Below, piece by piece: positions 52,450 through 64,000 of a stretch of 64,000 nt of DNA; the stretch's first letter is position 1, and each line of letters begins with the position of its first letter. Source of the stretch: Asterella californica (taxonomy: Eukaryota; Streptophyta; Marchantiopsida; Marchantiales; Aytoniaceae); contig JAYKYS010000007.1 in NCBI GenBank assembly GCA_036924285.1, positions 31,240,001 to 31,304,000 of the forward strand. The letters are read 5' to 3'. Made by a program: the position numbers and the translations under genes. The notes beneath the pieces were generated by a model. That model had not been told where the DNA came from. It saw nothing but the letters and a program-made list of their open reading frames with translations, and did no database searches.

Positions 52450-54100
52450 GGTGAAACTGAGATGTAAGGAGAAAGGATTGAAAGCTTCAATGACTTATGA
52501 AAAAGAGTTGGACCGTTTGGACTGTTCTAGAGTCCAAACTTGTTATCTTTGAGTCCATCGAGATCAGAACATTGAGTTCTACATGAAATTGAAGACCACA
52601 CGGATTTTGATCAGACGGATTTGAGGTTATGTGTAGAATTGACGTTTGTTTCATTTTTTCATGCATCCACGAGCTGAGGTTGGACTATTCTTCGTAATCG
52701 ATGGAGCAAGCTCGTCGTTCATGGTATCGACACGATCAAAGAGCCTTCACTTACACAAAGAAGAAGACCGTGCGTGGATTGGGTTGTTGGTTTGGACAAG
52801 GTGAGCGAATTTGAACAACAGAGAATCGATTGACATCAAATTTTTGCTTCTTATGATCAAATTTCTTGTGTGGTTTCAAATTGAGAACTCCAAACATCTT
52901 TTTTGAAGTCTCATCAGGTTCAGGATAGCCAGATCTACCTACCAAGGAAGATGGATCACAGATCGAGCAATTTGTTTTATCAAAGTGTGTGTGGATTTAG
53001 ATCGCAATGAGGAGGTTTTGGAGTTTCAGTCACATGTGACCGAAAATTGTTCATATCTTGGGTGTTGGGTGTTGGATCTTCGAGTTTGTTGGAGCTTACA
53101 GGGTCAAGAGGAAGGACCCTACATGTGTCTAAGATTATTTGACAAAAGAAAAAAGTCTTAAGATCAGCATTCTTCGACGTTTGGGTGTTCTTCGGTGCTA
53201 GTTGCTAAATCTGTGCATTGGTCTTTTTCTAGATCAGGATGATCTGAGCATTTCTGCTAATGCCGTAGATAAAACTGAGTAGGTGACCATGCAATGGTGC
53301 TATTATGGATGCGGCTGTTGTATATAAGTTTGGATAGCGAGACATTGTTGTGTAGCTAACTGTTAGCAAAAGGATGTTTTCTTTGCTTCGAGTTACGCTT
53401 CGATAGTTCTTGTCCCATGTTGGATTCGAGATGATGCTTCGTGTAGAGGAGGACCGAGAGTTGAGATATGGATGAAACTGAGATGTACAGAGAGAGGACT
53501 GGGAGCTTCAATGACATGTGAAGGAGAGTTGGACCACTCGGACCATATGGAGTCCAAACTTGATGTCCTTGGGTCCATCAAGATCAAAATACCGATTTCT
53601 ACAGAAAATTTAAGACCATACGGATTTTGATCGGATGGATTGGAGATTCTAGGTGAAATTGGCTCACATGGAGGCATTTACTTCAGATTTTTTGTGCACT
53701 TGCGAGATGAGGTTGGGATTTTCTTCGTGATCGGTGTATCAATCTCGTCGTTCTTGATGTCGACACGATCAAGGAACCTTCATCTATGCAAAGAAGAAGA
53801 CCGTGTGTGGATTGCGTTGTTGTTTTGGACAAGATGAGTGAATTTGAGCCACAGTGAGTCGATTTACGTCAGGTTTTTTGCTTCCTGCTACCAAATTTCT
53901 TGTGTGATTTCACTAAAAGAACTCCAAACGACTTGTTTGGAGTCTCATCGGATTCAAGGAAAGCCAGATCTACCTACCAAGGAAGACGGATTTCAGATAA
54001 GATGATCCGTTTTATCAAGTTGCATGGATTTGCACCGCAAGGAGGATGTTTTGAGATCTCCATCACTTACGACCAAAAAATGTTCAAATCTTGAAATTCC
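52450..54100 (+). repeat. Two diverged direct repeats of about 620 bp (LTR-like) with a 0.4-kb spacer
   Basis: Copy one is about 52450-53060 and copy two about 53465-54100; they are collinear at roughly 75-80 percent similarity by eye. Shared blocks include GGATTTTGATC, TCGACACGATCAA, AAAGAAGAAGACCGTG and CCAGATCTACCTACCAAGGA. A TATA-like TGTATATAAGTTTGGA lies near 53320 in the spacer. They may be tandem LTRs of a lost retrotransposon, or two units of a longer repeat. No coding remnant was seen. Confidence 0.8.
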
Positions 54101-54750
54101 AACGATATCAATCTTACCTGAAACAGACTCTTGAGCAAAGAGTTATGTCATCTCAAAGATCTTTTTTTGTTTTCATCCTTCCATCTCCTATCTTAACTTC
54201 GGGACGTGTCTCAAAGTTCATTTGTTTCGGACTCGGTATTTACTCAATCTGATCTCTCCAACTTATTTCTCTCTCCAAGCCGGTTCCAACGATATCCAAC
54301 ACGCTGTCATACCTTCTTTTGCGTGAAAAATGCACCCTAGAATACGCATGGCTGGCATACATCATACCCATCATACCTGGCTGTAAAAAATTTGCAGAAG
54401 TTGATAATGAAAAGATACGCAATCACGCACAAGTGCGAACAATATAAACCTTAAAACTAATGTATTTACACTTATTCTGCCTTGACAAATACAGAATATA
54501 AAATCAGATTTAAATTAGTCCATATGGTCTTCATCCAAATGTTCTAAATCCTAATCCGATGCTTGCACTCCGTAGCCCTCAAAAATTTCTAACCATACCC
54601 AACGTGTCCCAAATGGACTTCCGTACCCAAGAGTTATTTGCTTAGAAGTTTCCCCTTAACACAAATGTATCCTAAAGATAAGTTTAAATTTAAAATTTAA
54701 AATTAAACTAAATTATAATATAGTAATATAATATATTATTAAAAAAATAT
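54101..54750. other. AT-rich gap, no gene
   Basis: No gene was recognised. A very AT-rich run (54660-54760) leads into the foldback element. Confidence 0.45.
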
Positions 54751-54751
54751 A

Positions 54752-55072
54752 ATAAATTAAATTATTCATTAACTAATCAACAATAGGTTACCGCACTTGT
54801 ATCCTCCACAGCATGTTTGCATATTGAGCACATATTTAGTAGTATGTGCTAATACTACTAATATTCAAAAATTTAACATTCGTGCATATTCCACCCTACC
54901 AGGGGAATATGCAGGGTAGTTTACATTTATCACCTAATCTTCCGGTGAGAAGAGTTAGATGATAAATTAAACTTTTAATTAATTTTCCATTACTTCCAGC
55001 ATGCAAACGTGCCGTGGAGGATACAAGTGCGGTAGCATGTTGTTGATTAGTTAAAGAATAATTTAATTTATT
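54752..55072. mobile_element. Foldback or MITE-like element with 70-bp terminal inverted repeats
   Basis: The left arm (54752-54822) and right arm (55001-55072) are inverted copies at about 90 percent identity. Both contain CCGCACTTGTATCCTCCAC and ACTAATCAACAA in mirrored form. The 180-bp loop carries a second hairpin (54919-54972). No coding capacity was seen, as expected of a non-autonomous DNA transposon. Confidence 0.85.
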
Positions 55073-56917
55073 ATATAATCCTTTGGACGGAAAAATTAGA
55101 TAATAAATTAAACCGCCATTACATATTCCCCTCTTCCAAACTTTGGAGTAGTGCACATGTGCATATAACATTCACCTACTTCATTTTTTGATAGAGGAGA
55201 TAAATAAACAAAGATTTAATTTATTACCTAGTCTTTCCTGAAGGAAGGATTAGATAATAAATTAAATTAAAATAATATATTAATAGTTTCAGGTTCCCCG
55301 GCTTGTACTTTTAGCAGCACGTTAGTCTACTCATGAGTTATGGTTTATATCCTGGCCTTCTTGCATTTCTATGTATAGACTAACAGTTAATATTTATTGA
55401 ATATTTAAATTATTTTCATCCACTTGGTATATAATTTTTGATTTACTTATTATTCAGAGAGAGAGAAAAGTTCCCAGTAATTCATCGAGCATGCATATTA
55501 TTCAGAGAAGCAAAAAAGGATTAGGGTTTACTGTAAACCCTAGCTTCTGAAACTGTTGATAGATTACTAAATGACTTTAGAAGTAAAGCCTCGAAGTTGT
55601 TTCAAAGACTAGTGTGCAGAAGATGTTATGAAAATCATGAAAAATGTTATAAACTTTCAGGTCTTTGTTTTCCATATAGCGACATAAATTTATCACAGTA
55701 GAATACACAGTACCGCGAAACGTCAGAAAGGAAGTGGACGTGGTCCCTTCAGATCCAATGTGCTTTTCTTACTTTCCTCAAAAGTTGTGTGAATATCGGC
55801 CGCACGGTCGCAGCTAATCATTCCGTGTTTGATGGGATAATTTTCCAGAAAGATGACAATTGATCTATCGCTTTTGCCATTGGTTTCTTATCTAGATCCT
55901 TCCTTGATCAGCTGTCACCCTTCGCCACGTCAATAACAGGTTCCTTACCTCTAAACTTGGAATGGCATCGTGGCACCTTTTCCTTCACTTCACGTTCTTT
56001 TTACGAAGCAAGACTAGACTGCTTGATTGCTTACTACTTGCTCCACGTCAATGTATGACTGATTGCAGCTTGTCTGTAGCCTGATTAGCCCCTTACGCCC
56101 AGTATCTTTTGGAATTCTTAGCATAAGAGAATCTGACAATGACGTCATACCAGATCCTCCCGTCATATAAACACGGTTTAGTAATCGCACAGGTGATTAC
56201 TGAGAATGAAAAGTTTACGACTTACTGTAACAGAAATAAAAAATTTCCATTCAGATCCGAGATTTTAGAGATTGAGACATCCACGAGGACTGTTCACATC
56301 CAGTCAAATTTAGACATATCGTTGATTCATTCCAGCAAGACTACATTTTGCTGGTTGGTTATGTGCGGATAAAGAATTTTTACCATTAAACTCAAAATGC
56401 TTTTGTTGATTAAACTTTCTTGCCAGAGTAGAATAGGTTAATTTTCATCAAAGGTCCAAGAGCCTTACAATTCCACTTCAAGACAACCTGTTGAATAATA
56501 TCTTTCTCCACGGTCTTGTACAGTGAAGGAAGCGGGGGAGAAATATTATTGAGCTGAATCATTTACTGTCAGCTTGGTACATGAAGAGATAACGTGCGTG
56601 AATATCCTTAAGTCGAAGTGTAAATTTAACTCATCATCTGCAATAGCTCTCCAACATTAATGTAATTCAAAGATAAATCTAAATCTAAATTTTAATATTT
56701 TAATTTAAGTTAATTTATTTAAACTATTATATTTAAAAACTACATTTAAATATTTCTGAGCTGAGCGAAACACATGGACCTTGGAAACAGAAACGATCAC
56801 CGAAGTGAGTTAAACAGTTATTTATTCTATTATAACTGAACTCTTATTGACGAATAAAAATTTAAAATATTAATTTATAACTAAATCTTCTCGTAAAAAA
56901 GATTAGCTCATAAATTA
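54919..56917. repeat. Four copies of a related hairpin motif
   Basis: Copies lie at 54919-54972, 55062-55112, 55214-55267 and 56871-56917. Each is an imperfect palindrome of 20-26 nt arms whose left arm resembles AATTTATNANCTAATCYTNC, with a loop of only 1-9 nt. Sequence between the copies is not conserved. Confidence 0.75.
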
Positions 56918-57510
56918 CACGTCATGTACATTTCTAAGTGTACATGGTGAATATCTTGTGCTGCAGGGGACTTAAGGAAACACGATTGCGATCCGATCAT
57001 GTCTATACCTGGAAAGACGGTTCACTCAGTTCTGACACAAAATTCCCAAAAAAAACGAACCTCTGCAAAGGATGCGCATGGGCCCTATCACACTGTGGGC
57101 CCTGGCGCCATAAGACCTATATATTGTAGTTTCCTCTTTCGCTCGACAGGTCGACAAATCTGGCGGACTCAAGAGTAAACGTCCCCAGAATATAAAACTG
57201 CGTGAAAAATTGCAACTCCCACTTGTTCAGAGATTAAAGAAGATTTTGCAGTGAACTTTCCAAGACACCTTTTAACACGCACCTTTCGCAACGCTTCCCA
57301 AAGTAGACGTGCAGCTGTCATTGTGCACCAGAAGTTGTTGGAAACACACGAACTATAGTAGTCATATGATTAGATTTCATTTTAAGAACAAAAGCAGGAA
57401 ATGCAGATCGTTGTACCGATACTGCTGTATTGACATATATAGCTGTGTAATGACACTACATTTTTCAGTCATTTTAACGGCTAATGCTGGATAGGACCTT
57501 TGGTCCAATA
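55268..57510. other. Intergenic region left of the CCD1-like gene
   Basis: No gene was recognised. Short plus-strand frames (56139-56372, 56938-57129) lack known motifs. AT-rich runs lie at about 56640-56760. Confidence 0.45.
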
Positions 57511-57522
57511 ACTACTTTACAT

Positions 57523-57775
57523 GAGGTAGAACTGGATGAACATACCGTAGCTGACAAACTGGCAAACCTGAGGCTGCTGCATAAATGTTGGATTTCTTGG
57601 CCTTGTGATTTTCGTCTATCACATTCGTTATATCTACGGACTTACATGAGTTAAAGCTGGAAGCAAGTACGGTAACTGACATTCTGGAATTACCGACGGT
57701 GCGGCATAAATGTTTCCTACTTGGCCTTGTGATTTCGCCTATTTTCACATTTGTTATATCTATCTACAGGTCTGT
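57523..57775. repeat. Two-copy tandem repeat, about 122 bp, downstream of the CCD1-like gene
   Basis: Both units contain TTACATGAG, GCATAAATGTT, CTTGGCCTTGTGATTT and GTTATATCTA in the same order. Similarity is about 70 percent. They lie 180-430 bp beyond the stop codon of the minus-strand gene, probably in or near its 3' UTR. Confidence 0.8.
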
Positions 57776-57956
57776 TCGGGAGTCGTAGTTGTGGAGAGTG
57801 GTATAATTTTGACTTCTATTGTTTCTGCTTTTGAATTTGTTCCTGCGTTCGAGATCATTCGAGCCAGCCAAATGTCAGCGTGTTGTCATGATCAGAGAAA
57901 GAAGACGAACTTGAAGCATTGGCGATGAACAGGACATGCAACTCGACCATTAGGCC

Positions 57957-60900
57957 CTATAACATTGCGATTCCATTAAGCTTTTCATTGAAACAAATTT
58001 CTCCACAACTATTTACCTCTGTCACATGCAAGGCATGAAAGCCGTAAGGAACTCTGGTCGGCAGTTGGACGACTGCCACAGGATCAGATGACATCGTTTT
58101 GGCATCTAGGACAACCACCTCGGATTTCCTGTGAAAACATTGAGCACACGTGGTCAATCAAATCAATCAAACCAAAGATATATCTGTATAGTCAAACATA
58201 GTCAAGATAGTATATAGCAAGCATGATAGTCACGATACATAAACCTTTTGAGCGCCAAGAAGACTAAGCTTTTCACTGCCAGTGAGTCTGTCGGCCACGA
58301 AAACGATCGCTGACAGCTAACACCTTCTATGGGATCCGAATATAAGAGAACAGTTAAATTAGCCCTCATCTGCAGAAATTAGATTTCATCAAACATGTGG
58401 TACATAGCTTAATGCTTACTTTCTTTGCTCGTCATGAACGAAACACATGAGGTAACCGTCATCTTCATCTCCTTCTCTGCCAGAATGCTTCGGTATGAAC
58501 ACGGCCTCGGATCCATAGCGGCCTTCTCCGTGCCAGTAAACACCGGCCACATTCCCTCCGACTTCAAGCGCGTCTTTTCCCAATTCAGGGTCCAGGGATA
58601 AATCGTACTTTGCGACTCCACTTATGTGAGTCGAACCCTCGAATATACAGGTGTACACAAACCGATTCTTCCTGTGACGAAGAAGAAGAAGACTGTCAGG
58701 GCTGTCCGGATAGCAGCTACTGCGCTCTGCAGATTGAAATTTTAGCTACGTAATCATCTGTCTCTTCACCTGCCAACATACTCCTCGTTGATTCGGGGGA
58801 AATCAGATCGGAACTCTCCCAGCTTCCTTTCTTTGACTTCTCCAGTCTTCATGTTGAATCGATACTCCCACCTGTCGCAAAGTACCGACTTGAACAGTTG
58901 TAATATATGTATTTTGGTGACGTCAGCGGATCTCCAGACCAGAGTCCATGGATGAATATAAATTGATCTCCATGACTGGGTGGAATGTCTTACAAGTCGT
59001 TGACAAACTTCTTCACTTTGACTTCGTCAAAGACGGCGATAGCCCCGAGGTCGATGCTGGGCATACGACATGTGATAAGAATTACCTCACTGCCTTCTTC
59101 CCACGCGTTAGCTGAAGATCAGTTCACAGAATTAGGCTACAAGCTCCGCTCAGAGCAACTGGAGAAATCCCTCCCATCTTTTACCTCCTTGTAAGGCACA
59201 AGGAGGTAAACGATAGAGGCCATCAAAAGGATTACAAACTGGACTGATCGAGGTGCGCTTAGAGGTATCAACAAACAGGTATCAGGTACTGAACATTACC
59301 GTTGTGAAATATGACACATGTTGAAACTTCGAACCATCGAATCTGGGATTCATTCTCGGCGTATCTCGGGAGTACACCAAATCGCGCCGGCTTTGTATCG
59401 TCAAAAGCGAAAATGCACTGGTTTTTCTTCACCATATCCTACAAAATCCAGAATGTAGGGTTATAATTAGACAATGCGTTCAAGGTAAGCACCGACTCAT
59501 ATTCAATCACAATCATTTGTCCCTGTACAATAACGCGAGAGATGATACCTTCGGATTGAAATACAAAGGACAATCCATGAAGATGGCGTAGTTCTCTGTA
59601 AGGCCCATGTCGTGCATCATGATTGGTCCAGAAACAGTCAGAGGAACCGCATCGCCCATTTTGCCATCTTTTGAGACGACCCTATATGTAACATAGGGAG
59701 GACCCGTCGTAGAATACCCGAAAGTGAACATCTCCCCTGCGGTACAACTTGCAAACTTTTCAGCTCAAGGAGTAGCTGAACAGTTACGCATAAAAGCGGA
59801 CGAATACAGATTGGAATCTCAAGCTCGCTTAACTTCCATACTGCTAATGACGAACCTGAATCAGGGTCAATTTTCGGATGAGCAGTGCAGTTGTGATTAA
59901 GCTTCTTCTCATAGTCAAGGCGTCCGATGGTCTCAAGATCACCATCCTCAAGAACTCGGATGGCATCTGCAAAAAGGAATAGGTGATACACAGAACAAAA
60001 TGCACAATAGCAGAGATAAATAGAATCCAATCAGTCAATCACCTAGTCGCTCACCACCCCTCAACGAACAACCTTAGTCCCAACTCATCTAAGTAGTTAA
60101 ACTTTGGAATTTATCACGAGATAATGCTCTGTAGACCCCCTATGCAACGATTTAGTGTCACGATATCTTGAATTCCCAACTGTCGGTGATGAGATTCCTT
60201 ACGCACTTAACGCGCCTCCGTATCGACATACATTGCAACCCAGCAAGAATCGGTAAAGGTTCTGAGGGGGGAAGGAAAATAGAATCTGTGTTGAGTGCTT
60301 ACAAGGCTTGTCTCCCTCACTCAAAGACAGCAGCCGTCCATCGTGGTAAACCATCGCAGTATTGGCTGCACAGAGTTCACGTTTACTTATACGTCAATTG
60401 TTACACCCAAGTGGAGTGGAGGAGAAAAAAGCATCGATACCCGCCACGGGAAAAGCTTTATTAACGACTGTCAACAGTTGCAAAGTTTGACCACCAATTC
60501 AATTCTGTGGGCACTCCCAAAATGTGGAGGAAGCATAGAGCAGACGATGTTATAACGGAAAGAGGAGATCCCACAACACAAAGGTTTAAGCGTGTCTAAG
60601 GAGGAGAAGAGTGACAGTAGTCGCTCGGAATTTACCAGTAGCCATGCCGTCGGTGACGTCCAAGATTCCCATCTTCACCCGCAGGCTGAATATGTTCGCC
60701 CATATGAGTCCTGCTTTTCCCATAAGGTCTCCGATCTGTCAACGTCAAAGGTGGTAGTACGAGTGTCAAACAGCTGATACGACAATCCCGTGCTAGCCTG
60801 CATGGGGATGAAGTCCCAGAGGTCAAGTTAAGCGTCATCAAGCTTTGGTCTGCTTTCGAGGGGCACGGCATGTCCGTCCGTGGGGTGAGAACAATATCTG

Positions 60901-62195
60901 CGTTCTGGCTTTACTATGCCGTGAGGCGAGAGACGCTTGAGATTTAATAGGAGCTCACCTTCATGAACTTAGAGGCACCCCAGTACTCCTCCTGGGCAAG
61001 TTTCGAAGTCCGCACATAACGGCAGACATAGTTCACTTTTCCATCCTTGATTCTCAGTCCGTGAATCATTCTGCACTCGAGGGTCGACAATGATTATGAT
61101 GAATCGTAATTGACTGGCACATTTTAATCTTCTTCCTGGTGCTGCCACGTACGTGGCTGGTAAAAGTAAGGCTTGAGAAAACGGAAACGTGAAAAACTAG
61201 CATACAACGTGGAGATACAAGTTGATAGCGTACCCGTCTCCATCAAACCTGCATCACACAGACGGTGAATTCAGATTCCATCAATTACTTCGGCTGTAGG
61301 TCATGCACCGACCCTGCTAGCTAAACTACATCCAGATACTCTAACCAACTCAAAAATCCCGGACGGTCTCTGTTCTTGATGAACGTGATGACCAGATAAC
61401 TTGAAACTTCTTTAATGATAGCGATACACTAAATAATAAATCCCTCCGGCAGCTGCTTGCTGAGGTTGCAAATGCCAGTTACGGAGATCTCAGGTTCATA
61501 CGAGTAAACAGACAAAATCGCTCAACATCGGGTTGAGCGAGATATCGAAGCTCAGAGAGACAAGTATGAGACGTGCAAACATAAGATGGCGAGGACAAGT
61601 ACCAGTGGTAGTTCGCTACTGGCTTGAGCTTCGGGTTTGGTCCCACACGGACAAATTCTCCATTAAGACACTCCTGGCAGCACCAAAGACAGCCAAATAC
61701 TGATCACTGTTGTGCAAGGGAGTGAATGCACCTATCTTCATCCTTCCCTCCACACATTCGGTTCAAACTTATACGTAAATTTACTGGTCATTTCGCCGGT
61801 GAGTAGTCCGAGTAAAATCGAGAAAAAGTCTCGGAAGTACAGACAGCCGCGCCTTGACTGAGCGGTACACTGCCATAAACACGACTTTCGGAACGATTGA
61901 TCGATGAGTTCGGTCCATCTCTTACCGGAAGGTTGCCGATCACAGGCAGCGAGAGAGCAGGCCCATGTTCATCCACAGGTGCATAATTGCCGTTAAGGAA
62001 GTAGTCTGGCGGAGCTTTGGCGTCGCACAATGCCCAGACTGCAGCCTTCTCAATGGCGTCGACGACCTTCGCAGCAGTCAGTTGGAAGAAACCAAGTTTG
62101 GTCCGCCATTTCCTCTTGTTCAAATCATTATCAACCGCGCTGCTGCTAAACTTGTGTTCCTGATACGCATTCACTCCGGCGAGGTAGGTCGCCAT
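57957..62195 (-). CDS. CCD1: CCD1-like carotenoid cleavage dioxygenase, 13 exons
   Basis: This non-haem iron(II) enzyme splits carotenoids or apocarotenoids oxidatively into volatile and signalling products. Exons (minus): 62195-61926, 61673-61603, 61248-61234, 61070-60959, 60735-60636, 60365-60303, 59966-59856, 59736-59549, 59438-59300, 59111-58994, 58871-58770, 58671-58420, 58128-57957. All junctions are GT-AG with matching phases, giving 570 residues. The four iron-binding histidines are H240 (CTAHPK), H289 (IMMHDMG), H355 (VIFHN) and H545 (YGFHALH). Other family blocks are [39 protein letters not shown] and FTFGYS. The N-terminus shows no clear plastid transit peptide, and the intron-rich structure fits CCD1 rather than the usually intronless NCEDs, so cytosolic 9,10(9',10') cleavage is the likely activity. 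The final residues diverge from typical CCD1. Exon 3 is a 15-nt microexon. Confidence 0.94.
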
Positions 62196-62532
62196 AGTCT
62201 CGGCCGCAACCACATTCAGCAACACCACGAATGCAGCCGAGGCCCTGGCAGAGCTTATATACTAGATCACAACCACAAGAGCGACATTATTCAGATTAAA
62301 GTTGTACACATGCAGGATTTGCTCCCCACCCAGATTAGCGCGTGTGGCTGGAAGAGCAGTTTGTAGTGAGCGATACGTAGCTCGTGGTAGTTCTCGCATG
62401 AGAAAAACGCGACCCAATGATAGTAAACGGATTGGAAGACCCCATCAAGCCTTACAAGGGAAAGAAGGACCCGAAGGGGAGAACACCGGGGCTAAGCAAC
62501 GCTATGAGTAGCTCTAAAATCGCCAGTCTCAC
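62196..62532. promoter_or_regulatory. Upstream region of the CCD1-like gene with a dispersed repeat
   Basis: The interval spans 5' UTR and promoter. Positions about 62385-62530 match 11945-12105 upstream of the PRKRIP1-like gene (GACCCCATCAAGCCT, ACAAGGGAAAGAAG, and a shared CCAGT...CCTATAA end), so part of it is probably an interspersed repeat rather than a dedicated promoter. Confidence 0.5.
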
Positions 62533-64000
62533 CTATAATGTTGGAGATAAAAAATAAGTATCTTTACATACAAGTGCACCTGAAGAAGCATCGTCTATTG
62601 CGATTGCCTTTCTGTGAACGGCGCCTGCTAAAGCTCTCAGTAGAGCAATGGAAACCCGCTGTCTGAAAAACATGGTGCAGAAAAAAAGAGAAAGTGGTAC
62701 CACCTGACGTCTCTCACGGTAGGCTCTGACGCAATCTTGCAAGAAGACGTCGAACTCCAAAACTGTCGATCCGTATATCTCCAAGGCTAAGGGGATGAAG
62801 TGATGTCTCACCTGCATACCCTTATACTTGGATATCTTCGTTGCTGCCGCCACGCCTACAGCCCATCTTGCGAGATGGGTGATCATCTGTGTCGTCACTG
62901 AGTCATGTGTCGGATCCGTAATAAACATCAGCCACCAGACCTGATCCTCTCTCATTATGTATAGATCTGCTCTCACTGATCTTCTTGTCTGAAGCGCATA
63001 CCAACGCTCTCTCCACATCATGTGATCGCTCTCTCGAGGTAAGACAAACACGACGTCCCTGATGGCATCGTGGGTAGCTATCCGCTCTCCACCATGAGGA
63101 CATCGAGCAAGGTGGCGATCTGAGGTGTCGAGCAAGACACCACACTCGCAGATGGACAGTGCCGAAGCAACAGGCTGGACCAAGCCTAGGTGGAATCTCA
63201 TCGCTGTAGAGAAGATAGTCAGTGCGAGTCGGAACGCTCTAATGCAAGGTCGAGCTATGAGTCGAGCGAGCGGAAGATGAGACATCAAGTGTAGAGGCAG
63301 ACTCACTCCTATCTCGTATCGCATGGACTGATTCCTCCTGTAAGGCCGTCCAATCACCTGCACGAAATCTTCGAAGACGAGTCGCCATCTCCCGATGTCT
63401 TCCTCTGCCACCTCGAGTATAACGGAGGCACCAACATGGAAGTACGAGGAACAAAAACCACACCGTCTCGTCCTTGGTGTTCCGTGTCAACATGTCGAGG
63501 GTAAACGGAATGCATGCCTCACCTCGTCATGAAGAGCACGAGGTAATCGATGAAACAAACGTGGACAAGAGAAACTCGTCTCGAATAAACTCAGAATAGT
63601 GCCAGAGTGAGCTCTCAACCACTCCCACGACTCTGGAGGAACTCCAGGAAGAAGGGCTAACGGTGTCATAATGACTGCACGTGTAGACCTCCGTTCGCGG
63701 CTAATCTGGGCATCCCATGTGATCGTATCATAGCTCTGGTGCATCTTTCCCACATGAGATTTTATCCCTTGTGAGGTAAATAATTGATTGCACCGGACAT
63801 GATGTGTCTCGTAGCAATCTCGATCTCATGAGAGAGAGCGTAATCATAGCTAGAGAAAAGACGATATCCGATCAAATGATATTCATAATAAAAACATTTC
63901 CTAGAAAAGAAAAAAAAACAAGAAAAAAAGGAAAAAGAAAAAAGAAAAAGAGAAAAACCTTGGTATGTAGAGAGAAAAAGAAAAATACACTAAATGTGAC
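62533..64000 (-). mobile_element. RLE-type LINE, copy 2, internally deleted and cut by the window end
   Basis: This is the same family as 27235-31600. The 5' zinc-finger portion is recognisable (GKMHQSYDTITWDAQISRER at 63753-63690; the first finger cysteines fall in an eroded part). It jumps directly, near 63285, to the RT C-terminus (CIRAFRLALTIFSTAMRFHL), then the CCHC-type motif (CECG, HLARCPHGGERIATH). The endonuclease segment follows (SVRADLYIMRED, FITDPTHDS, ATKISKYKG, FIPLALEIYGSTVLEFDVF). The whole RT catalytic core present in copy 1 is absent. A 293-codon frame (63411-62533) remains open through RT tail, CCHC and endonuclease, which is unusually long for a relic. The homologous 5' flank continues past position 64000. 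Confidence 0.85.

Overview
This is a nuclear window from a eukaryote, most likely a green plant, and by its transposon mix probably a non-seed streptophyte (bryophyte, lycophyte or charophyte alga). That placement is an inference from gene structure and repeat types. There is no operon structure. Four conserved multi-exon genes with GT-AG introns of roughly 70-800 bp sit in a background of decaying transposable elements.

Genes. HROB-like OB-fold protein (minus, 4872-7965, 7 exons) and PRKRIP1-like splicing-associated protein (minus, 9546-10956, 2 exons) lie head to tail at the left. UBA5, the E1 enzyme of the UFM1 pathway (plus, 41371-45232, 13 exons), is in the middle. A CCD1-like carotenoid cleavage dioxygenase (minus, 57957-62195, 13 exons including a 15-nt microexon) is at the right. 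In all four the exon phases join into one uninterrupted frame, so they look functional. An unrecognised 119-codon reading frame (13275-13634) follows a satellite block. The four conserved genes have unrelated jobs: DNA repair helicase support, spliceosome, UFMylation and apocarotenoid formation.

Repeats, left to right. (1) A decayed CACTA/TNP2 transposase, plus strand, about 1.0-3.8 kb. (2) Nested tandem repeats at 12.2-13.2 kb. (3) An 8.3-kb Ty3/gypsy element, minus strand, 15114-23434, with 983/984-bp LTRs about 2 percent diverged and a broken gag-pol. (4) Pieces of an unusual DDE-type transposase in both orientations at 23.7-26.1 kb, around an inverted 395-bp copy of the gypsy 3' internal region. 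(5) A LINE with zinc finger, reverse transcriptase, CCHC and restriction-like endonuclease segments, minus strand, 27.2-31.6 kb, split by a third gypsy fragment (about 29156-30300). A second, internally deleted copy runs off the right end (62.5-64.0 kb). (6) AT-rich sequence with a recent duplication at 34.6/36.0 kb. (7) A different LINE relic, plus strand, 39.0-40.6 kb. (8) An L1-like LINE relic, minus strand, 49.9-51.25 kb, carrying a 236-bp insertion with a 16-bp target duplication. (9) LTR-like direct repeats at 52.4-54.1 kb. (10) Foldback and hairpin elements at 54.7-56.9 kb.

All protein calls were made by reading motifs by eye; no database search was run.
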